Assembly: GCA_903848955.1 (NCBI GenBank)
Contig: CAINHS010000129.1
Coordinates: 1 to 43,626, forward strand
DNA from: an uncultured beta proteobacterium
GTDB lineage: Bacteria > Pseudomonadota > Gammaproteobacteria > Burkholderiales > Rhodocyclaceae
Length of the DNA stretch: 43,626 bases
Reading direction: 5' to 3'
Shown here: in pieces, positions 39,550 to 43,626 of the stretch
Position numbering within the stretch: the stretch's first letter is position 1
How the letters are laid out: every line of letters begins with the position of its first letter
Made by a program: the position numbers and the translations under genes
Notes under the pieces: generated by a model
The model's database searches: none
What the model was told of the DNA's origin: nothing
Seen by the model: only the letters and a program-made list of their open reading frames with translations

Positions 39550-41433
39550 ATGTCGCAGTCATCCCTCTCGGCCGCCCACGACACCATGATGAACGAGTTC
39601 GCCGCAACACCGGACAAGTACGTTACCGCCCTCGACGCTGCAAAGAGCATCAAGCCCGGCAGCAAGGTTTTTGTCGGCACCGCGTGTGCCACCCCCCGCG
39701 CTCTGGTGCATGCGCTGGAGAGCATGGATCACCCGCCGGCCGATCTCGAGCTGTTTCACTTTCTCACCACCGGCATGGTGCCGGTGGTCGATGGCGTTCC
39801 CTGCAGTCGCTTCCGCCACCGCTGCTTCTTCGTCGGCAGCGACATGACTGAACTGGTGAATACCGGCCGCGCCGAATATGTGCCGTTGTCGCTTACCCAG
39901 ATCCCGCCGCTCATTCAGAACGGCCGCATCCGGGCCGACGTCGCCCTTGTCCAGGTATCACCCCCGGACCGGCAGGGCTATGTGAGCCTCGGCGTTTCCG
40001 TGGACATAACCATGGCCATCGTTCGCCAGGCCCGGCGCATCATTGCCGAGGTCAATCCGCACATGCCGCGAACCGCCGGCGACAGTTTTTTGCACGTCGA
40101 CATGATCGAGAAGTTCGTGGCGGTGGATACGCCTTTGATCGAATATCAACATGAGCCGGCCAGCGACATAGCGTCCAGCATTGCCCGCTATGTCGCCGAG
40201 ATCATCGAAGACGGATCTACCCTGCAGATAGGTCTCGGCCGCATTCCCAACGAGACGCTGAAGTTCCTCAAGAACCGTCTGGACCTCGGCATACATTCCG
40301 ACGTGATCACCGATTCCATTCTCGACCTGATTGATCACGGCGTGATCACCGGCCGCAAGAAGACCCAGCATCCCGGCAAGATCGTTACCAGTTTCTGCAT
40401 GGGTTCGCGCCAGCTCTACGACATGGTGGATGGCAACCCGCTGTTTCAGTTCCGTCCGATCGAGTTCGTCGCCAACGTTGAGGCCATCGCCCGCAACAAG
40501 CGGATGGTGTCTCTGACACAGGCTTTCGCCATCGACCTGACCGGGCAGGTGTGCACCGATCAGTTTCAGGGCCGCTTCTACAGCGGCATCTCTTGTCAGC
40601 CCGAGTTCATGCGGGGTGCGGCCATGTCCGAGGGAGGCAAGCCGATCGTCTGTCTTTCCTCGACCACCGAAGACGGCAAGGAGTCGCGCATCCGCCCCAC
40701 CCTGCAGGCCGGTGAAGGGGTGACCATAGCGCGTGCCGACGTGCATTACGTGGTTACCGAGTATGGAATCGCCTACCTCTACGGCAAATCGATCAGCGAG
40801 CGGGCGGTGGCGCTGATCGAGGTGGCGCATCCGGACTTCCGCCCGCAGTTGCTGGAGGAGGCCAAGCGGCTGCATTTCGTACGCGCCGAGCAGAAAGTGG
40901 CGAGCAGCAAGGCTTACCTGGTTGAGGAAGAGCGCCACGTGACCTTGAAAGAAGGCAAAGTGGTGCTGTTGCGTCCGGCCGGTGCCCACGATGTCATGGC
41001 GATGAAGGAGATCTTCTATCGCATGAGCGCGGAAGATGTCTACACCCGTTTTTTCCAGCGGCTCGATGGCCTGACCTTCGCCGCGGCGCAGCGTCTGTGC
41101 AACGTCAACTTCGATACCGAGGTCGCGTTCATGGCTACCGTCGGCACGCGCGAGAACGAGGAGATCATCGGCAGCGCCTGTTACTTCCTCAATGCGTCGA
41201 CCAACCTTGCTGAAGTCGCCTACATGATCGTGCCCGAGTGGCAGGCCACGGGCCTCGGCCGTGCCATGCAACAAAGGCTGATGGAATATGCGAAGCAGAA
41301 AGGCGTGCGCGGCTTTCTTGCCGAGGTATTGCAAGGCAACAAGAAGATGATCAGTCTGGCGAAGAAAGCCTGCGACAATGTTCAGGTTTCCAAGGAATCA
41401 GGGGTTCTCGAAATCGTCATGATCTTTGACTAG
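39550..41433 (+). CDS. Acetyl-CoA hydrolase/CoA-transferase fused to GNAT acetyltransferase
   Basis: Encodes 627 residues. Residues about 20-450 form the acetyl-CoA hydrolase/transferase unit (IGLGRIPNETLKFL, and VVTEYGIAYLYGKSISERAVALIEVAHPDFR with the motif for CoA transfer). Residues about 475-627 form a GNAT domain with WQATGLGRAM as the acetyl-CoA loop. The fusion is known in proteobacteria as a bifunctional protein; what acyl acceptor it uses is not settled. It begins 113 bases after the MBL/PilZ gene and has no visible terminator between. Confidence 0.93.
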   Translation: MSQSSLSAAHDTMMNEFAATPDKYVTALDAAKSIKPGSKVFVGTACATPRALVHALESMDHPPADLELFHFLTTGMVPVVDGVPCSRFRHRCFFVGSDMTELVNTGRAEYVPLSLTQIPPLIQNGRIRADVALVQVSPPDRQGYVSLGVSVDITMAIVRQARRIIAEVNPHMPRTAGDSFLHVDMIEKFVAVDTPLIEYQHEPASDIASSIARYVAEIIEDGSTLQIGLGRIPNETLKFLKNRLDLGIHSDVITDSILDLIDHGVITGRKKTQHPGKIVTSFCMGSRQLYDMVDGNPLFQFRPIEFVANVEAIARNKRMVSLTQAFAIDLTGQVCTDQFQGRFYSGISCQPEFMRGAAMSEGGKPIVCLSSTTEDGKESRIRPTLQAGEGVTIARADVHYVVTEYGIAYLYGKSISERAVALIEVAHPDFRPQLLEEAKRLHFVRAEQKVASSKAYLVEEERHVTLKEGKVVLLRPAGAHDVMAMKEIFYRMSAEDVYTRFFQRLDGLTFAAAQRLCNVNFDTEVAFMATVGTRENEEIIGSACYFLNASTNLAEVAYMIVPEWQATGLGRAMQQRLMEYAKQKGVRGFLAEVLQGNKKMISLAKKACDNVQVSKESGVLEIVMIFD

Positions 41434-41491
41434 CCGGAATCCGTTTCGCATAGCGATTTGCGCACCCCGCGAGCGCCCGGCTCTTGGCGTC

Positions 41492-42145
41492 TTAAGTGAA
41501 ATGCGCTCCGTGCCTGGCGACGTAGGCGGTCACTCGCGCGCAGGCAAAGGAATTCCCCCAGAGGTTTTGCACAGTTGGCAGTGCTTCCAGTTCTCGCGGG
41601 CGTCCTGAAGCTGCATAGGGGTAGGCGCGTCGCGGAACTACGCGAATTTCGCCCGGCGGAATCCGGTCGTCTGCGATCACGCCAAGTACGCCATGCAGCG
41701 AGGCAGGCAGCAACCGGTCATTCCCGGCATGACCCGCTGCAACAACGGTGCAGCCCGCCTGCATCACCTCGTCACAGGCGGTGCCGAGCAGGTCGCAGCC
41801 CGGACCGGCGGACATGCCCAGGCTCAGGTTCAATATTGAGCAACCTTCAGCTGCGGCATGCAGGATGGCGCGTGCCACCAGGGAGGGATATGAGGTGAGA
41901 TTACGTTCGAATACCCTGACCGCAAAGATTTCGGCCTCGGGAAGCTGCTGCCGCAGTATGCCGGCGACTGCAGTGCCATGGCCGACCAGATCTCTGAAAT
42001 CGTCGTCCTGCTGAATCCTGCCATCATCGTCGAGGAAGATTCGACAGCCGGTGACGCCTCCCATCACATGCGAGTGCCAGGGGTTGACGCCGGTATCTAT
42101 CACCCCGATCCGCAGCCTGGATTTCGCCGGCGGTTCCATGGTCAC
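41492..42145 (-). CDS. Subtilase (S8) catalytic domain only
   Basis: Encodes 217 residues: Asp17 (GVIDTGVN), His56 (GHGTAVAG), Ser199 (WGNSFACARV). The usual serine motif is GTSMAxP, here GNSFACA. The oxyanion Asn is in AAGHAGND. There is no signal peptide or propeptide, and the chain is short for a subtilase (often 270 or more residues), so it probably works in the cytoplasm on a small substrate. It overlaps the ABC exporter gene by four bases. Such a pair suggests cutting and exporting a peptide precursor. Confidence 0.88.
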   Translation of the reverse strand: MTMEPPAKSRLRIGVIDTGVNPWHSHVMGGVTGCRIFLDDDGRIQQDDDFRDLVGHGTAVAGILRQQLPEAEIFAVRVFERNLTSYPSLVARAILHAAAEGCSILNLSLGMSAGPGCDLLGTACDEVMQAGCTVVAAGHAGNDRLLPASLHGVLGVIADDRIPPGEIRVVPRRAYPYAASGRPRELEALPTVQNLWGNSFACARVTAYVARHGAHFT

Positions 42146-43626
42146 CGGGACGCAGATTGCTTGCGGCGAACCTCATCGAGACTGACCGGATTTTCTGCAG
42201 CGTACCGAATTGACCCGCCGCGAAGTTCCGGAGCGGGTTGGTCCCTATCAACCTGGCGGAGTGCTCCGTCCTCCATCAAGTACATGCGATCGAACGCCTC
42301 CGGAGAGTGCAATCGATGGGCAATAACAATAAACGTACGATCATGAAAATGACTGAAAAGCTTCCGGCTAACCTTTGCCTCGGTGTCCGGGTCGAGGGCG
42401 GAATAGGCCTCGTCCAGTACGACAATCGCCGGGTTGTGCAGAATGAGCCGGGTCAGCCCGATGCGCTGCCTCTGTCCGTCAGAAAGAGCCAGTCCCTTGC
42501 CGCCGATGACGGTCTGGTAGGTTTCCGGCAACAGGGAAATGAATTCGTGCGCCTCGGCAAGCGACGCCGCTTTTTGCATGTCTTCGTCGCTGATGTCCTG
42601 ATGACCGTAGCGCAGGTTCTCCGCAATTGTCGCGTGCAGCAGAAAAGGCTCGCTGCCGGCATAGCCCAGCCGCGCCTTCGCAGTGTTGCCTGCAGCGCCG
42701 AGCGCTACCCGTCCCTGGTTCGCCGCGCGCAGTCCGAACAGTATCTGCACCAGGGTTGACTTGCCGCTTCCCGATGCCCCGAAGATGGCTATATGCTCGC
42801 CCGGCGAAACCCGGAGACTTGCCCTGTTGAGCACATTGGGCGATCCGGCATAGGCGAAACTGACGTTCTCGATCACAATCTCGCCAGGCTTGAGTCCGGC
42901 GGAATCCGGCTCCACAGTATCCGTGTCCTCGAATGCAAGTACCTCAACCACCCGCTCCAGGCTTACCCGTGCTTCCTGGATGTTTCTTAGCAAGCCGAGC
43001 AAGCCCATCGCCGGACTGACCAGTCGTCCCTGGTACAGAACAAAGGCGACGAATGTCCCGAGGCTGATGGCATTGCTTTCGATCAAGCCTCCACCGAGCA
43101 GATAAATCCACGCCAGGCTGGCACTGAGCGTCAGCATCGGGAAACCGGATGCGGCGGAATTGAGGGCCTGAAAATTCAACAGGCGGTCCACCAGGACGTT
43201 GTTGTAGCCTGCGAACGCTTGCTGATCGTGCTTCTGTGCCTGATGCAAACGGACTGCCCGCAAGGCGCCGAGACGTTCGGTAAGAAAGTGTGACAGGTCG
43301 ACCATGGCGTCCCGGACGACCCGGGTTCCTCGTTCAACCGGTGCGCGGAAACCGGCGGTGATCACCAGGGCAACGAAAATCCCGGCGAAACTCCAGAGCG
43401 CAAGCGGCACAGACAGATGCAGAAGGACCAGCGCCGCGACCGCGAGGAACAGCACCTGCTGGAAGAATCCGAGGACGCCATCGACCAGCAGTGTCTGTAT
43501 CTTTGGAATGTCGGAACCGAACCGGCTCAACAGGTCACCATGGCGGAATCGCTCGATCTGGGCCAACGGCGCATGCATGCATTGGGCAAACAGACGTTCC
43601 CTGATTTCCACAAGAACCCGGGCCGA
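42142..43626 (-). CDS. ABC exporter (fused membrane and ATPase domains), 5' end outside the window
   Basis: At least 494 residues. The frame continues beyond the right edge. Four or so helices remain (GFFQQVLFLAVAALVLLHLSV and further). The ATPase has GASGSGKST (Walker A), LSDGQRQRIGL (signature), AIVVLDEAYSALD (Walker B) and VIAHRL (switch His). The signature uses SDGQ where SGGQ is usual. It resembles peptide or lipid exporters such as bacteriocin transporters. A peptidase C39 domain could lie in the missing part. Subtilase partner overlaps its end. Confidence 0.93.
   Translation of the reverse strand, partial: SARVLVEIRERLFAQCMHAPLAQIERFRHGDLLSRFGSDIPKIQTLLVDGVLGFFQQVLFLAVAALVLLHLSVPLALWSFAGIFVALVITAGFRAPVERGTRVVRDAMVDLSHFLTERLGALRAVRLHQAQKHDQQAFAGYNNVLVDRLLNFQALNSAASGFPMLTLSASLAWIYLLGGGLIESNAISLGTFVAFVLYQGRLVSPAMGLLGLLRNIQEARVSLERVVEVLAFEDTDTVEPDSAGLKPGEIVIENVSFAYAGSPNVLNRASLRVSPGEHIAIFGASGSGKSTLVQILFGLRAANQGRVALGAAGNTAKARLGYAGSEPFLLHATIAENLRYGHQDISDEDMQKAASLAEAHEFISLLPETYQTVIGGKGLALSDGQRQRIGLTRLILHNPAIVVLDEAYSALDPDTEAKVSRKLFSHFHDRTFIVIAHRLHSPEAFDRMYLMEDGALRQVDRDQPAPELRGGSIRYAAENPVSLDEVRRKQSASR

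Noticed and set aside
39958-41334. 458-codon antisense frame inside the CoA-transferase-GNAT gene
   Set aside because: Its composition is His/Arg/Leu-rich with no recognisable motif, and the plus-strand protein is secure.

Overview
The window looks like a chromosomal segment of a high-GC betaproteobacterium, probably of the Rhodocyclales/Sulfuritalea-like branch. The evidence is the gene order tcdA, folM-like, ttcA, BPSS1780-type membrane protein, nadD, rsfS, rlmH, maf, rng, the presence of BPSS1780- and ProQ/FinO-type proteins, and overall codon use. No taxonomic marker such as rRNA is present, so this is an inference.

Region 1 (1-9746) is an accessory island. It starts with a broken MFS transporter gene abutting the end of an IS91-type transposase. 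It continues with a VOC protein, an AbiEi/AbiEii toxin-antitoxin pair whose toxin carries extra WYL-like and zinc-finger domains, and a tight four-gene cassette (DUF3223/DCL, TIGR04255, two unknown proteins). A 1.35 kb segment follows, bounded by 55/56-identical repeats; the second repeat is joined to the 3' half of a tRNA-Phe-like sequence. That segment holds a DUF4160/DUF2442-HTH pair. Beyond it are an unknown gene and an AbrB/PIN toxin-antitoxin pair.

Region 2 (9786-17386) is mostly housekeeping: a small secreted protein, then tRNA modification (tcdA, ttcA), pteridine reduction, NAD synthesis (nadD), ribosome silencing and methylation (rsfS, rlmH), maf and RNase G, mostly overlapping by a few bases, ending at an intact tRNA-Gly(CCC).

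Region 3 (17387-27862) is a second accessory island next to that tRNA. A terminator-half repeat at 26898 and a decayed tRNA-Gly 3' end at 27838 mark its probable right side. Its core is a five-gene minus-strand operon: a sigma-70-like protein, a single-pass membrane protein placed like an anti-sigma factor, an exported trypsin-CHAT double protease, a CHASE2-like membrane protein and a small exported protein. A divergent SEL1-repeat exported protein lies next to it. This is the most interesting system in the window. I propose a membrane signalling route in which periplasmic proteolysis frees a transcription factor.

Region 4 (27885-43626) is metabolic and regulatory. It holds an iorAB-type molybdenum hydroxylase, an SDR, ProQ/FinO, an HDOD protein, an iron uptake operon (cupredoxin, FTR1, outer membrane protein) behind a promoter with a Fur-like site, and an operon of a GcvH-like lipoyl carrier, a DsrE-like protein, a zinc-ribbon protein and mobA. 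Next come CBS, cyclic-nucleotide-binding and metallo-beta-lactamase/PilZ proteins, a CoA-transferase-GNAT fusion, and a bare subtilase overlapping an ABC exporter that runs off the right edge.
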